DNA of 22,941 nucleotides from an uncultured Flammeovirgaceae bacterium (lineage in GTDB: Bacteria; Bacteroidota; Bacteroidia; Cytophagales; Cyclobacteriaceae): the NCBI GenBank assembly GCA_946886805.1, contig CAMPJM010000011.1, positions 1-22,941 on the forward strand, written 5' to 3'. The notes under the pieces are model-generated. The model had not been told where the DNA came from, made no database searches, and saw nothing but the letters and a program-made list of their open reading frames with translations. How positions within the stretch are numbered: position 1 is the first letter of the stretch; the number at the start of each line of letters is the position of its first letter. Shown piece after piece: positions 9,129 to 19,195 of the stretch. The position numbers and the translations under genes were made by a program.

Positions 9129-9579
9129 ACAAGATAAAAGATACAACTTTTTTATGACGTATGACGCATTTACTTGGAGTAAATTCTATAGAATAGGAGG
9201 AACAGGAAAATTATCGAAGCGAAATTAAATGAACAAATGACTGGTGTCCAAAAATATCTAGAGGGTTAAGGGAATGCTGAGAAAAGCAGGGGATTACCAC
9301 ATAAAGCCCTAAGTAGACAGTGAAATGTAATTATTATAGCAGTGTAGCTTTTAATAAAAAAAAGCAAAAGCCTGGGGATGTAGGTTTAGAATAATTGCCG
9401 CATAAAATATTCCAAAGAGTTAATAGCTTAAAGAAGGTGCGCTAAACTTCTGAATGGAGAAGGCCTTTGTCCAAACCTCCTACAGACGATCAGGATACAC
9501 TGCCAATCAGTTTCTGCCTTCTCTTTAGAACATTTTTACTAATGAGTATCCTTTGTTTTACAACTTAAAGACAAAAAAC

Positions 9580-10479
9580 ATGAAAGTTCTACCATTTCTC
9601 ATTACTAAATCAACAAATAAATCTTTTCATTTTCAGGAGAACTGTGAAAAACATTTTTATGAATTTCTTCATCAACACCCTGAAATACAAATAACTTTAA
9701 TATTAGAAGGAGAAGGACAACTACTTGCAGGAGATTATGTTGGCGATTTTAAGCCTGGCGATATGTTTATCATTGGCTCCAATATGCCCCATGTTTTCAA
9801 TAGTAGCCCATATTGTTTCCTAAATGATTTTGAAGGGAAATCTCGTTCATTGTCTATTTTCTTTGATTGGGAGGTGTTTGGGAGGCAGTTCTGGAATATG
9901 CCTGAATTTAAGCATATTTTCACATTTAAAGAAAGAATTCTTAGGGGGCTAAAAATAGATATCAGGTATATAAAACCGCTCAAAAATGCAATGTTTGACT
10001 TGGTTAGAGCTGAAGGATTCGACCGAATACTAATTTTGCTTCGTATTTTGAATTTTATCACAACTATGGAGCATTTCAACTTTCTTTCGAATTTGATAAA
10101 CTTTAAGATTGATAATAATAATAACGAAAGATTGAATAAGATTTATGAGTTTACCATACATAACTATCACAAGGAGATTTCGCTCCAAGAAGTAGCTGAA
10201 TTATCAAATTTAGCTCTCAATTCTTTTTGTAGGTTTTTTAAAAAGAGCACGCAGAAAACCTATTTTGAATTTCTAAATGAAGTAAGAATTGGTCATGCGT
10301 GTAAGCTTCTTGAGAAGGAAAAATCCGAATGTGTATATAATATCTGTTTTAGTGTGGGATTTAGTGATCTTGCAAATTTCAACCGCCACTTTAAAAAAAT
10401 TACCGGATTTACTCCAACGGAATATAAATCCTTAAGTTATCAAAAGAAAAATCAAGCATCTGTCGCCACAGCTTCTTAG
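9580..10479 (+). CDS. AraC-family transcriptional regulator
   Basis: This 299-residue regulator has an N-terminal cupin-like sensor domain (about residues 1-110; HPEIQITLILEGEGQLLAGD followed by the GDMFIIGSNMPHVF turn) and a C-terminal AraC DNA-binding domain (about 195-290). Both helix-turn-helix units are visible: ISLQEVAELSNLALNSFCRF.FK and VYNICFSVGFSDLANFNRHF.K, ending in TGFTPTEYKSL. I chose ATG 9580 (MKVLPFLITK); an upstream in-frame TTG at 9553 is less likely. Proteins of this layout usually sense a sugar-like small molecule and activate a neighbouring uptake or degradation locus. The gene lies 130 bases upstream of the decayed HExxH gene and the SusCD pair on the same strand, so it is a candidate activator of that locus. 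The ligand is unknown. Confidence 0.88.
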   Translation: MKVLPFLITKSTNKSFHFQENCEKHFYEFLHQHPEIQITLILEGEGQLLAGDYVGDFKPGDMFIIGSNMPHVFNSSPYCFLNDFEGKSRSLSIFFDWEVFGRQFWNMPEFKHIFTFKERILRGLKIDIRYIKPLKNAMFDLVRAEGFDRILILLRILNFITTMEHFNFLSNLINFKIDNNNNERLNKIYEFTIHNYHKEISLQEVAELSNLALNSFCRFFKKSTQKTYFEFLNEVRIGHACKLLEKEKSECVYNICFSVGFSDLANFNRHFKKITGFTPTEYKSLSYQKKNQASVATAS

Positions 10480-10609
10480 AAAATCTATCAAGAGCAATTG
10501 CTTTATTATTTTTAGAAGTTCCAATTCCAGGTTCATTTCTGATTTCTTCTAGAGTGGATAGTATTTCCATTGCTTTTTCAAAAAATAGTTACCTCAATAT
10601 CCTAAAATC

Positions 10610-12754
10610 ATGAAGAATAATGTATTGATATTGTTAATGTTCTTTTTCTTTTTTTTATTTTCGTTGTACGGCCAAAAAACCGTATTTATACCAGCTGAAT
10701 GGGAAATTGACGCCTTTTTAAAGAACTAGACTCGGGAACGGTATTACGAGTCTAAAAATATTGTTCTCTTTTGGGGGCCTGAACTTGGGCAATTTCCGAC
10801 TGAAGCGGTTGATCCACAATTAAGATTTAATCCACAAGCGGCTTGTGATACCCTAGAATAAAGCTATGAAAAATTTATTGATAAAATAGGTTTCATATGA
10901 GATGCGCCAAATACCAATTTTGGAAAATATAAGACAATTATTGTAATAAATGAAACTTGGGGGGATGGAGACCCTGCCGGGTGGGCTTTCGGAGGTGCCT
11001 ATAGCAATACAATAGGCGCAATGTGGGTACATCCCGGTGTTACCAAAGATGGAGTGCACTGAGCCATGAGTTTGCACACACATTACGAAATATGAATTAT
11101 ATACAGAAGAATACAACCGGGGGTGGTTTTATTGGATACGAACCAGCTGGCTTTTTTGGGAGACTCATGCGAATTTTATGCGCGCGCAACTTTACCCTAA
11201 TTTTGCTGTAGAAGATATTTCACGCTGGGTTCATACAAGAAATTGCCACTGGAGTTCAACTCGCCATCACTACGCTGCATTTTGATTGTTGCTTTATATT
11301 CAACATCTGGATGGCATCGAAATGGTAAATAGCTTGTGGCACGAATCCAAACCAAATGAGCATCCGCTTGTAGCATTAAAAGGGCTTAAAAATTTGGATC
11401 AGTCTTAATTGAATGATCTTGTGTATGATTAGCTAAATGGGAAGTTATTTATGATTATGAAGTAAACAACATAGGAGCAAGATTGCAGAAAGAAGAAGCC
11501 CGTATCCCACTAAATGAGCCGCATTATTTGTGGAATAAGTTTACCATACTTAATAGACTAAGCCAGGATGACAGTGTTTATATTGTTCCGGATATACTGG
11601 CTCCTCAGGAATATGGTATAAATATTATACCGTTGTATTTTACTGAAATGGAAGACAAGGTAATTGTTAATTTCATGGGGCATTCTGAAGTGAACGAAAC
11701 TGCAGGATGGAGATATGGATTTGTAACAAGTCAGCAAAATGGAGCTGCGGCACAATATGAACTTGCGTATTCCGCAGAGGAAAATACTATCTCCTACCAA
11801 ATGAAAGATGGAGATGAACAGTTATACCTGGTAGTAATAGGGGTCCCTGCTGATCATACATCCTATCCGTGGGAACCTGGATGGCCAAGGATAAAGCGCT
11901 ATCCGTATGAGCTGCAAATAAAGAATGTCATGCCGGAGGGGTGTCGGGAATCATCCAGGGCTGACATTAGAGAGCGATATGCAGGACAAAACCACCCCAA
12001 CGGTGGAGGTTTTGTGGCAAATTCGGCATCGGTGTCTTCAAGTGTTTATGTTGGACCTAACACAGTAGTTTTAGGAAATTCTAGAATTTCGAAAAATGCA
12101 CAGGTAAAAGACAATGCTAGAGTTGAAAATGCCATAATAGGAGATGATGTGATTATAAGTGGGAACGCCCGGCTTTTTGAAGGAAACTATTCTGGCGATG
12201 CTCAGGTAAAAGATTTTGCCATTCCTTATTTCTGTACCGTTAAAGATAATGCAGTATTAAAAGGAAAAATGTTTTCCTGGGGCAATACCTTTAGTGGGGA
12301 GGTAGTTGGTGGAGGCGATGCTGAGATAGGCGGTTGCTGTACAGGTGTTTATTTGCAATTTCCGCATCCCAATAAAGGCAGAACTTCTTGTGATGGAGAA
12401 GGAGAAAATCATTTCTCTAATCAGGATATAAACGAGGTGTTTGTTCCGTTTTACGGGAGAGAAATAACTTCCATTATAGAAAGTAGTGTTAAAAAAGAAA
12501 GATTAACTAATTATTATAATCCGCTGAATAACTCCACGACCATCGAATTTACCTTGACTAAAACAGAAAATATATCTCTTAACGTCTTTGATACCATGGG
12601 ACGAGAAGTTACCAAGCTGATCGACGAAAAATCCTACTCTCGTGGCGTGCATGAGGTATAATGGACTCCGAGAGATATTCCTGCAGGTGTTTATATATAT
12701 AGGCTTTTTACCAATGGAAAGTTGCAAAGTAGTAAAATGTCTTATATTAAGTAA
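10610..12754 (+). pseudogene. Decayed secreted HExxH metallopeptidase-like protein with T9SS tail
   Basis: This is a wrecked paralogue of the intact gene at 19838-22498. ATG 10610 begins a signal peptide ending LFSLYGQ. In-frame stops lie at 10727, 10859, 10898, 11283, 11406 and 12659. Single-base losses near 11055-11059, 11151-11157 (T run) and 11430 shift the frame. Reading through the lesions gives LSHEFAHTLRNMNYIQ (intact gene: LSHEFVHTLQNMNYIQ), then FFWETHANFM against WFWECHGNYM. The beta-helix-like region (SVYVGPNTVVLGN onward, VGGGDAEIGGC, GVYLQFPHPNKGR) and a T9SS sorting domain ending KMSYIK at 12754 follow. Restored length would be about 715 residues. Unlike the intact copy it has no F5/8C-like domain. 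It cannot yield a full protein. It sits 179 bases upstream of the SusC gene. Confidence 0.9.
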
Positions 12755-12933
12755 TCGTACTGTTTGTTGAAAAGAATTATGGTCCAATTGCCCAATGATG
12801 TGATTAATATTATGGTAAAAAAGTATTATAATCTGTTAAGTTTTACCCTGAAAGTTATATGAGTGTATCTAAATTTACGGATGTAGTAGAAGAAACTGAT
12901 TGATATCTTTTAATCTTTAATTTAACGTATCTT

Positions 12934-15909
12934 ATGAAAAAAATTTACAACAAGCTTTTAGGTATCTTGTCCGTTTGGATACTAATTATGATGGGACAAA
13001 ACGGGTATGCTCAGGTTGCGATCTCGGGAAAAGTATCTTCTGCCTTGGGAGGATCTTTGCCAGGTGTTAATGTGGTCGTAAAAAACACCAACACAGGTAC
13101 AATAACCGATTTAAATGGTAAATTTAGCATGGAAGTTCCAAACAGAGATGCTATACTGGTATTCAGCTACGTAGGATTTATTAGTGAAGAAATGGAGGTT
13201 GGTACCAGAGCGAATTTTGAAGTAGAATTGATTCCAGATATACAATCTCTTCACGAAATTGTGGTCATCGGATATGGTAATCAAAAGAGAGAAGATGTGA
13301 CTACAGCCATAGCCCAGGTTAAACCTGAAGAGTTTGTGCCTGGCGCCGTTAGAAACGTTGGAGAGTTGTTGCGTGGGAAGGTTGCCGGCCTTTCATTAAG
13401 TACACCTTCGGGTGATCCTGAAGCTGAAGGAGAAATTCTTTTAAGGGGTATCACTTCATTATTTGGATCGTCTTCTCCTTTAGTACTTATAGACGGATTC
13501 CCCGGGAATCTGAACGCTGTTTCACCCAATGACATTGAATCTGTGGATATACTTAAAGACGCTTCTGCTTCAGCTATATATGGAACTCGTGGAAAGAATG
13601 GCGTCATTTTAATTACTACAAAGAAAGCTCAGGGCAAGATGGATCCTGTGTTAGATTATTCCGGATATGTTTCTACAGAAAGGTTCCAAAAAACAGCTGA
13701 TTTTCTTGATGCGTCTGATGTAAGGAGGTTGATTGATGATGGGTTAATTCTTCCGGCGTTTGATTTAGGAGGTGAGACAAATTGGCTGGATGAAATTTCC
13801 AGAAATCCATTGAATCATTTTCACAATTTATCACTTCGGGGTGGAACTGAGAGAACCCGCTATGTGGCCAATGCAAGTTACCAAATGGCTGAAGGAATCT
13901 TCCTTGGGTCGGAGAACGAAGAGTTGAAAATCAGGATGGACCTTGAGCACTATCTAATTCAAAACAAGCTAAAAGTGAATGCTAACGTCTTAAGAGGCGC
14001 ACAAAACTATGGAGCTTTTAACGGGTGGGTGTATCGGCAGGCCATGATAAGAAATCCTACAGATGAAGTTGTGGATAATGAAGGCAGTTGGGTTGAACGT
14101 CCACAATTCCAATATGAAAATCCAGTGGCATTGTTAAAGGAGCAAATCTATGACAACAGATCAGAATGGACGTGGCTGACAGGGTCGGTTTCATATTATC
14201 CTGTGGAAGACTTAGAATTGAAAGTAGCAGGCTCGCAACACCGGAGTAGCAGCGCAATTGGTACTTATCAAACCAAACAACATATTTCCAATGTACAGGG
14301 AGGTAGAAATGGCGTAGCTTATATTGCTAATGGAAGTACAACTGAAAATTTTCTTGATATTACAGCGGATTATTCTAAAAGGATAGAAAATCACAGGTTT
14401 TCTGCTCTGGCAGGATACGGGTATGTCGACTGGGAGAATCAGGGGTCATCTATAACAAACTACGACTTTCCTACCGATAAATTTTCATATCATAGCATAG
14501 AGCAAGGCAGGGCACTGCGGGAAGGAAGGGTAGGTTCAGGTGTTGATAGTTATAAAAGCGACTGGGCCTTGATCAGCTTTTTTGCCAGAGTTGGATATGG
14601 TTTTAACGACCGCTACAACATTTTAGCCAGTGTTCGGCGCGAAGGTTCTTCTAGGTTTGGAGATGCAAATAAATGGGGGACATTTCCGGCAATTTCAGCA
14701 GGTTGGACACTCAGCAATGAATCTTTTTTGCAGAATTTTAGCTTCGTTAACAACTTAAAGTTACGGGCAGGTTATGGAAGAACAGGTTCTATTTCCTCAG
14801 AACCATATCAAGCACTTACAAGATATGCATATAGTCCTACTCAATTTTATTTTGATGGAACTAACTGGGTAAGTATACTTACTCCTATTAGTAATCCTAA
14901 TCCAAATCTGGGTTGGGAAACTAATATCGAATATAATTTCGGATTAGATTTTAGTTTGATGGACAACCGGGTATCTGGAACAGTAGATTATTACGATAGA
15001 ACTTTAGAAGATCTCGTCTATGACTATCCAGTGCCTGTTCCTCCTAATCAATTTCCTTCAACAAGAGCAAATTCTGCATCCATGACCAATAGAGGGCTTG
15101 AGATTTCTTTAAACTTCATTCCCATCCAAACAAACAAATTTGAATGGCGTAGTAATCTGAATTATTCCAGGAACGAGAATAAACTTCAATCATTGTCAAG
15201 TGGCGATTTCCAGCTGGAAAACGACTTTGTATATGCAGGATATACCGGAGACCCTATTCAACTGAGTACCCACAAGGTAGAAGTAGGAGAACCCATCGGG
15301 AGTTTTTTCGGATATAAAAGTGTTGGGCTACAAGAAGATCCTGATAAACCTGGATGGGGTAACTGGGTAATAGAAGGTGCGGAAGGAGAAAGAAAACTTC
15401 TTACGGCTGCTACAAGTGATGATCGCCAAATATTGGGAAATGGGTTACCTGGATGGTATGCGGCCTGGAACAATTACTTATCATATGGAAATTTTGATTT
15501 GAGCATTACTATGAGGGGAGCTTTTGATTATCAAATTCTGAACTTTCAACGAATGTTTTATGAAAGCCCTACGCTAACTTTGAACAGGCTTGCGTCTTCA
15601 TTTGAAAAGGTTGATGGATTGTATATCAATAGTCCTCAATCTTATGTAAGCCACTATATTGAACAGGGCGATTTTTGGAAAATTGATAACGTAACTATAG
15701 GGTATAACTTTAGTTTGGAGAGTAATTCAGCTATAAAGAAAGCGAGGGTTTATTTGTCGGGCTCCAATCTTGCGGTGATTACAGCATATAAAGGTCTGGA
15801 TCCGGAAGTTAGCAGGTTAGATGGAAACGGGTTGAGCCCTGGCAATGACTTCCGAGATAAATATCCAACAACCAGTGTTTTTACATTAGGTGTTGATCTA
15901 AGTTTTTAA
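12934..15909 (+). CDS. SusC/RagA-family TonB-dependent outer-membrane transporter
   Basis: This 991-residue protein would form the 22-strand barrel that, with its SusD lid, imports oligosaccharides or peptides across the outer membrane using TonB energy. A signal peptide spans about residues 1-27 (ending GYAQ). A carboxypeptidase-D regulatory-like domain follows at 29-99 (ISGKVSSALGGSLPGVNVVV onward). The TonB-box region lies at 107-120 (HEIVVIGYGNQKRE), and the plug contains LVLIDGFPG and SASAIYGTRGKNGVILITTKK (split around 210-231). The rest is barrel, ending in an aromatic F after TTSVFTLGVDLS. No N-terminal STN domain is seen, so direct sigma/anti-sigma signalling is unlikely. SusD begins 10 bases downstream, so the two are co-transcribed. 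SusC proteins do not reveal their substrate by sequence; some (RagA) import peptides. Confidence 0.95.
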   Translation: MKKIYNKLLGILSVWILIMMGQNGYAQVAISGKVSSALGGSLPGVNVVVKNTNTGTITDLNGKFSMEVPNRDAILVFSYVGFISEEMEVGTRANFEVELIPDIQSLHEIVVIGYGNQKREDVTTAIAQVKPEEFVPGAVRNVGELLRGKVAGLSLSTPSGDPEAEGEILLRGITSLFGSSSPLVLIDGFPGNLNAVSPNDIESVDILKDASASAIYGTRGKNGVILITTKKAQGKMDPVLDYSGYVSTERFQKTADFLDASDVRRLIDDGLILPAFDLGGETNWLDEISRNPLNHFHNLSLRGGTERTRYVANASYQMAEGIFLGSENEELKIRMDLEHYLIQNKLKVNANVLRGAQNYGAFNGWVYRQAMIRNPTDEVVDNEGSWVERPQFQYENPVALLKEQIYDNRSEWTWLTGSVSYYPVEDLELKVAGSQHRSSSAIGTYQTKQHISNVQGGRNGVAYIANGSTTENFLDITADYSKRIENHRFSALAGYGYVDWENQGSSITNYDFPTDKFSYHSIEQGRALREGRVGSGVDSYKSDWALISFFARVGYGFNDRYNILASVRREGSSRFGDANKWGTFPAISAGWTLSNESFLQNFSFVNNLKLRAGYGRTGSISSEPYQALTRYAYSPTQFYFDGTNWVSILTPISNPNPNLGWETNIEYNFGLDFSLMDNRVSGTVDYYDRTLEDLVYDYPVPVPPNQFPSTRANSASMTNRGLEISLNFIPIQTNKFEWRSNLNYSRNENKLQSLSSGDFQLENDFVYAGYTGDPIQLSTHKVEVGEPIGSFFGYKSVGLQEDPDKPGWGNWVIEGAEGERKLLTAATSDDRQILGNGLPGWYAAWNNYLSYGNFDLSITMRGAFDYQILNFQRMFYESPTLTLNRLASSFEKVDGLYINSPQSYVSHYIEQGDFWKIDNVTIGYNFSLESNSAIKKARVYLSGSNLAVITAYKGLDPEVSRLDGNGLSPGNDFRDKYPTTSVFTLGVDLSF

Positions 15910-15919
15910 CTTTAAAATT

Positions 15920-17530
15920 ATGAGTATTATGAGAAATTTATATAAATCATATTGGTCTTTTGTTTTAGCAGTTTTCTGTTTACTTGTGGCTTGTTCCGAT
16001 CCTTTGGATGAAGAGCCCTATGATGTATTGACAGATGAAGACCTGAGCAATTCCCCGGAAGTGCTAGCGGCACTTACAGCTCCTGTTTACACCAGGTTAA
16101 CAGATGTTATGTTTGGTTGGCATGGGTATTTTGATCTTCAGGAAGAATCTTCTGATGTTATAGTTACTCCTGCAAGACCTGGTGGTTGGGTGGACGGCGG
16201 AGTTTACAAGTCTTTGCATATGCATACCTGGAATTCTCTTCAGGGCCAGCCCAACGGACTTTGGAACAGAGTTTACGGAACTTTAAATATTCTTAACGGA
16301 GCAATTAACAAATATAAGACTCTGGAAGGTTTGGAAGATTTGGTTTATGAATTAAGAGCACTAAGAACGTTATACTACTATCTGTTGCTGGATAACTTTG
16401 GAAATGTGCCAGTAATTACGGAAGAAGATATTCAGAAGGATGAGTTTGTTCCGGAACAGAGTACACGAGCTGAGGTTTTTAAATTTATTGAGGATGAGCT
16501 TACTGAAATTATGCCTCATCTTAGCGAAGAAAAAGTTTATGGCAAAATGAATAAATGGGGGGCAAAGATGGTTTTGGCAAAAATCTATCTTAATGCACCG
16601 GTTTACATTGGAGAAGAAAGATGGGATATGGCTATTGATCAGGTAGATGATATCATAGAAAGTCAACTCTATCAGTTGGAAGATAGTTATCATTCAAACT
16701 TTGCTGTACATAATGAACAATCAAGAGAGCAGATCTTTTCAATTATTTTTGATGCCACTCGCGCAGGTTGGCTTCATTACCCCTGGAAAACCCTTCACCC
16801 ATCCAGTGCTGCAACCTATGATCTTGGTTCACAACCCTGGAACGGAAGTGCTGCCATTCCCCAGTTCATCGATACTTATGATCCGGAAGATGATCGGCTT
16901 AATATTTGGATTAGAGGACCTCAATTTGCAAGTAATGGCGAACCAGTTTATAATTCAATTAATCCTGAACTTGCCGATGTTCAGTTAAACTATACAAACC
17001 ACCTGGGAAGTATCGACGGAACCAAAGAGTATGAAGGATACCGGGTTGGTAAATTCGAAATTGAAAAAGGAGTAGTTGGTACTGCTATTAGCAATGATGT
17101 GCCCTTTTTCAGGTATGCAGATGCTTTGATGATAAAGGCAGAATGTTTGTTGAGAAAAGGACAGGCCGATGCCGCTGCCCTCATCGTTTCTCAGGTAAGG
17201 AAAAGAGCCTTCCCCAATAACCCGGAGAAGGTACAGGTAACCGGCGCCGAACTGATGGAGGGTAGTGTCTATAATTATGGTGTCTACGAAGACGGGGAAA
17301 TGATTACAGAAGAAGGGGGAGGAGATATTCCGTATGGAAGATTTCTTGATGAACTCGGATATGAATTTGCAGCAGAATTTCATCGCAGGCAGGATCTTAT
17401 TCGTTTTGGAGTGTTTACCAATAAGTCCTGGTTTAGCCATGTTCCTAATGGAGATCACAGGATTATTTTTGCCATTCCTCAATCGGCTATGGATGCAAAT
17501 CCCAATCTAAGTCAAAATCCAGGGTATTAA
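15920..17530 (+). CDS. SusD/RagB-family surface lipoprotein
   Basis: This 536-residue lipoprotein is the substrate-binding lid of the adjacent SusC channel. The N-terminus is a lipoprotein signal with the lipobox LLVAC (Cys25), followed by SDPLDEEPYD, an acidic stretch like the surface-export signal of Bacteroidetes lipoproteins. ATG 15929 (MRNLYK) is a possible alternative start. SusD landmarks include the N-terminal tetratricopeptide-like helices (LWNRVYGTLNILNGAI, then LRALRTLYYYLLLDNFGNVP), WGAKMVLAKIYLNAPVYIG, and the C-terminal block with FFRYADALMIKAECLLR and DELGYEFAAEFHRRQDLIRF. It ends in the usual AIPQSAMDANPNLSQNPGY. It lies 10 bases after SusC and is followed directly by a strong intrinsic terminator, so SusCD forms its own transcription unit. 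Confidence 0.95.
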   Translation: MSIMRNLYKSYWSFVLAVFCLLVACSDPLDEEPYDVLTDEDLSNSPEVLAALTAPVYTRLTDVMFGWHGYFDLQEESSDVIVTPARPGGWVDGGVYKSLHMHTWNSLQGQPNGLWNRVYGTLNILNGAINKYKTLEGLEDLVYELRALRTLYYYLLLDNFGNVPVITEEDIQKDEFVPEQSTRAEVFKFIEDELTEIMPHLSEEKVYGKMNKWGAKMVLAKIYLNAPVYIGEERWDMAIDQVDDIIESQLYQLEDSYHSNFAVHNEQSREQIFSIIFDATRAGWLHYPWKTLHPSSAATYDLGSQPWNGSAAIPQFIDTYDPEDDRLNIWIRGPQFASNGEPVYNSINPELADVQLNYTNHLGSIDGTKEYEGYRVGKFEIEKGVVGTAISNDVPFFRYADALMIKAECLLRKGQADAAALIVSQVRKRAFPNNPEKVQVTGAELMEGSVYNYGVYEDGEMITEEGGGDIPYGRFLDELGYEFAAEFHRRQDLIRFGVFTNKSWFSHVPNGDHRIIFAIPQSAMDANPNLSQNPGY

Positions 17531-17541
17531 AATTACAACAG

Positions 17542-17577
17542 AAAGCTACCTGCTAAATTCAGCAGGTAGCTTTTTTT
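17542..17577 (+). terminator. Intrinsic terminator after SusD
   Basis: A perfect 11-bp stem, AGCTACCTGCT (17544-17554) with AGCAGGTAGCT (17561-17571), closes a 6-base loop and runs into seven T residues (17571-17577). It begins 12 bases after the SusD stop and separates SusCD from the AGCS gene. Confidence 0.92.
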
Positions 17578-17641
17578 ATGTTACACAGTCACCAAATGGA
17601 ATCTTTATTACCAATCAGGACACCTTAAAATAATTTAATTG

Positions 17642-19195
17642 ATGCGAAAAGTTTATATTTTTTTGCTGTTGATCATATTTCCAGTTTTTGAAGGATTTTC
17701 TCAGGTCAAAGTAGAAAGATCTATTGATGAAAAGATTAATGATACCATAGCCCCCTTAACAAAATTTGTTTCAGATATAGTTTTCTATTCAATTCCCTTT
17801 AATGAGCAGGTAGACATACCCTTAATTCTTGTTTGGCTGTTTTTTGGGGCTTTATTTTGTACTTTTTACCTTAGATTTATCAATATAACCGGGTTCTGCA
17901 AATCTATTAATGTATTAAGGGGAAAATATTCAGACGCTAGGCAGCCTGGGGAAGTAACCCATTTTCAGGCATTGGCAACAGCGGTATCCGGAACTGTAGG
18001 GCTGGGAAATATTGCAGGTGTTGCCATTGCCATTTCCCTGGGTGGTCCCGGAGCTACTTTTTGGATGATTATAGCAGGTTTTTTTGCAATGTCTCTTAAA
18101 TTCGTTGAATGTACCCTTTCCGTTAAGTACCGTAAAATTAGCAAGAGTGGCAAAGTATCGGGAGGACCTATGTATTTTCTAAAAGAAGGACTCTCTCTAA
18201 AAGGCTGGAGAAAAACCGGATCCTTTCTTGGGGGGCTTTTTGCCTTTCTATGCTTTATTGCTTCTTTTGGTGGAGGCAATATGTTTCAGGCTAACCAGGC
18301 AGTAACGCAGGTTTTATCTCTTCCATTTTTACAAGAAACTTTTGTTGAAGACCGTTCATGGTTGGTAGGCTGTGTTTTGGCAATTTTAGTGGCCATAACC
18401 ATTATTGGAGGAATTAAGAGTATAGCAGGGGTTACCTCAAAGCTGGTCCCTGCAATGTGTATTATTTATTTAGTTGCAGTTATCATGGTGATTTTTACAA
18501 ACATTACTCAATTACCTGATGCTATTTACAAAATTTTTTCAGGTGCTTTTAGTAGTGAAGCCTTGTACGGAGGTATGTTTGGGGCAATGATTCAGGGGAT
18601 CCGGCGAGCAATGTTTTCCAATGAGGCAGGAATTGGTTCGGCTGCAATTGCACATTCTGCTGTAAAAACAAATGAGCCGGTCACAGAAGGTTATGTGTCT
18701 CTTCTGGAGCCAGTTATCGATACTGTGATCATTTGCACAATGACTGCTATAGTAATAGTAATTACAGATGCATACCAGATTAGTTCGGCTAACGGAATTG
18801 AGCTAACTTCTATGGCATTTGCTTCGGTTATTAGCTGGTTCCCCTATGTGCTTTCAGTAATAGTTGTATTATTTGCCTTTTCGACTATGATTTCATGGTC
18901 TTACTATGGTTTAAAATCATGGACATATTTGTTTGGTGAAACCAAAGCTTCTGAACTTATTTATAAATTTTTATTCTGCTTGTTAATAGTAATAGGTTCT
19001 TCTTTGCCATTAAATAATGTAATTAATTTCTCAGATGCGATGAATTTTGCTATGTCTTTACCAAATATTATTGGATTATATATACTGATACCCGTTGTTA
19101 AAGCAGAAATTAATTCTTTCAATCAAAAAATTGAATCAGCAAAGCTAGCAAGTATGAAAAAGCCTGCCAGAAATAAATCAACAATAGAAATTTAA
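17642..19195 (+). CDS. AGCS-family sodium:alanine/glycine symporter
   Basis: This 517-residue inner-membrane transporter belongs to the alanine-or-glycine:cation symporter (AGCS) family, which uses sodium or proton gradients to import small neutral amino acids. The start is ATG 17642; an in-frame TTG one codon upstream is less likely. The N-terminus (about 1-20, ending GFSQ) looks like a cleavable signal or extra membrane segment, and a short acidic stretch precedes the first core helix at IPLILVWLFFGALFCTFYLR. Family landmarks are TAVSGTVGLGNIAGVAIAIS, GGPGATFWMIIAGFFAM.LKF.E, KVSGGPMYFL, and GMFGAMIQGIRRAMFSNEAG. About 10 further membrane helices follow. The gene is monocistronic, lying between the SusD terminator and a 640-base gene-free stretch. 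Placement beside SusCD and a secreted peptidase-like protein suggests it takes up amino acids released from peptides. Confidence 0.93.
   Translation: MRKVYIFLLLIIFPVFEGFSQVKVERSIDEKINDTIAPLTKFVSDIVFYSIPFNEQVDIPLILVWLFFGALFCTFYLRFINITGFCKSINVLRGKYSDARQPGEVTHFQALATAVSGTVGLGNIAGVAIAISLGGPGATFWMIIAGFFAMSLKFVECTLSVKYRKISKSGKVSGGPMYFLKEGLSLKGWRKTGSFLGGLFAFLCFIASFGGGNMFQANQAVTQVLSLPFLQETFVEDRSWLVGCVLAILVAITIIGGIKSIAGVTSKLVPAMCIIYLVAVIMVIFTNITQLPDAIYKIFSGAFSSEALYGGMFGAMIQGIRRAMFSNEAGIGSAAIAHSAVKTNEPVTEGYVSLLEPVIDTVIICTMTAIVIVITDAYQISSANGIELTSMAFASVISWFPYVLSVIVVLFAFSTMISWSYYGLKSWTYLFGETKASELIYKFLFCLLIVIGSSLPLNNVINFSDAMNFAMSLPNIIGLYILIPVVKAEINSFNQKIESAKLASMKKPARNKSTIEI

Larger units (their letters stand above)
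8097..9579. other. Long gene-free region between divergent genes
   Basis: Nearly 1.5 kb lies between the minus-strand PhyH-like gene and the plus-strand AraC-family gene without a convincing intact gene. It holds two perfect palindromes (8502-8526 and 8547-8574), a smaller one at 8673-8688, a short coding-like relic (8953-9128), and a GGGGGCTGTCTAAG stretch at 8797-8810 that resembles an IS terminus but has no partner. The mix of relics suggests an eroded insertion site. I could not place a standard Bacteroidetes promoter (TTG followed by TAnnTTTG) with confidence. Confidence 0.6.

Noticed and set aside
9553..9579. TTG-initiated N-terminal extension of the AraC-family regulator
   Set aside because: ATG 9580 gives a normal-length protein and the added residues show no family similarity.
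10493..10502. Terminator after the AraC-family gene
   Set aside because: AGCAATTGCT is a self-complementary palindrome without a loop, so it cannot form a proper terminator hairpin despite the nearby T-rich stretch.
11023..11211. A short independent gene containing HEFAH
   Set aside because: It is one frame-shifted slice of the same pseudogene; it lines up with the middle of the intact paralogue.
11483..12661. A separate 392-residue gene
   Set aside because: It is the C-terminal half of the decayed HExxH gene. It starts mid-domain without a signal peptide, and matching sequence continues on both sides.
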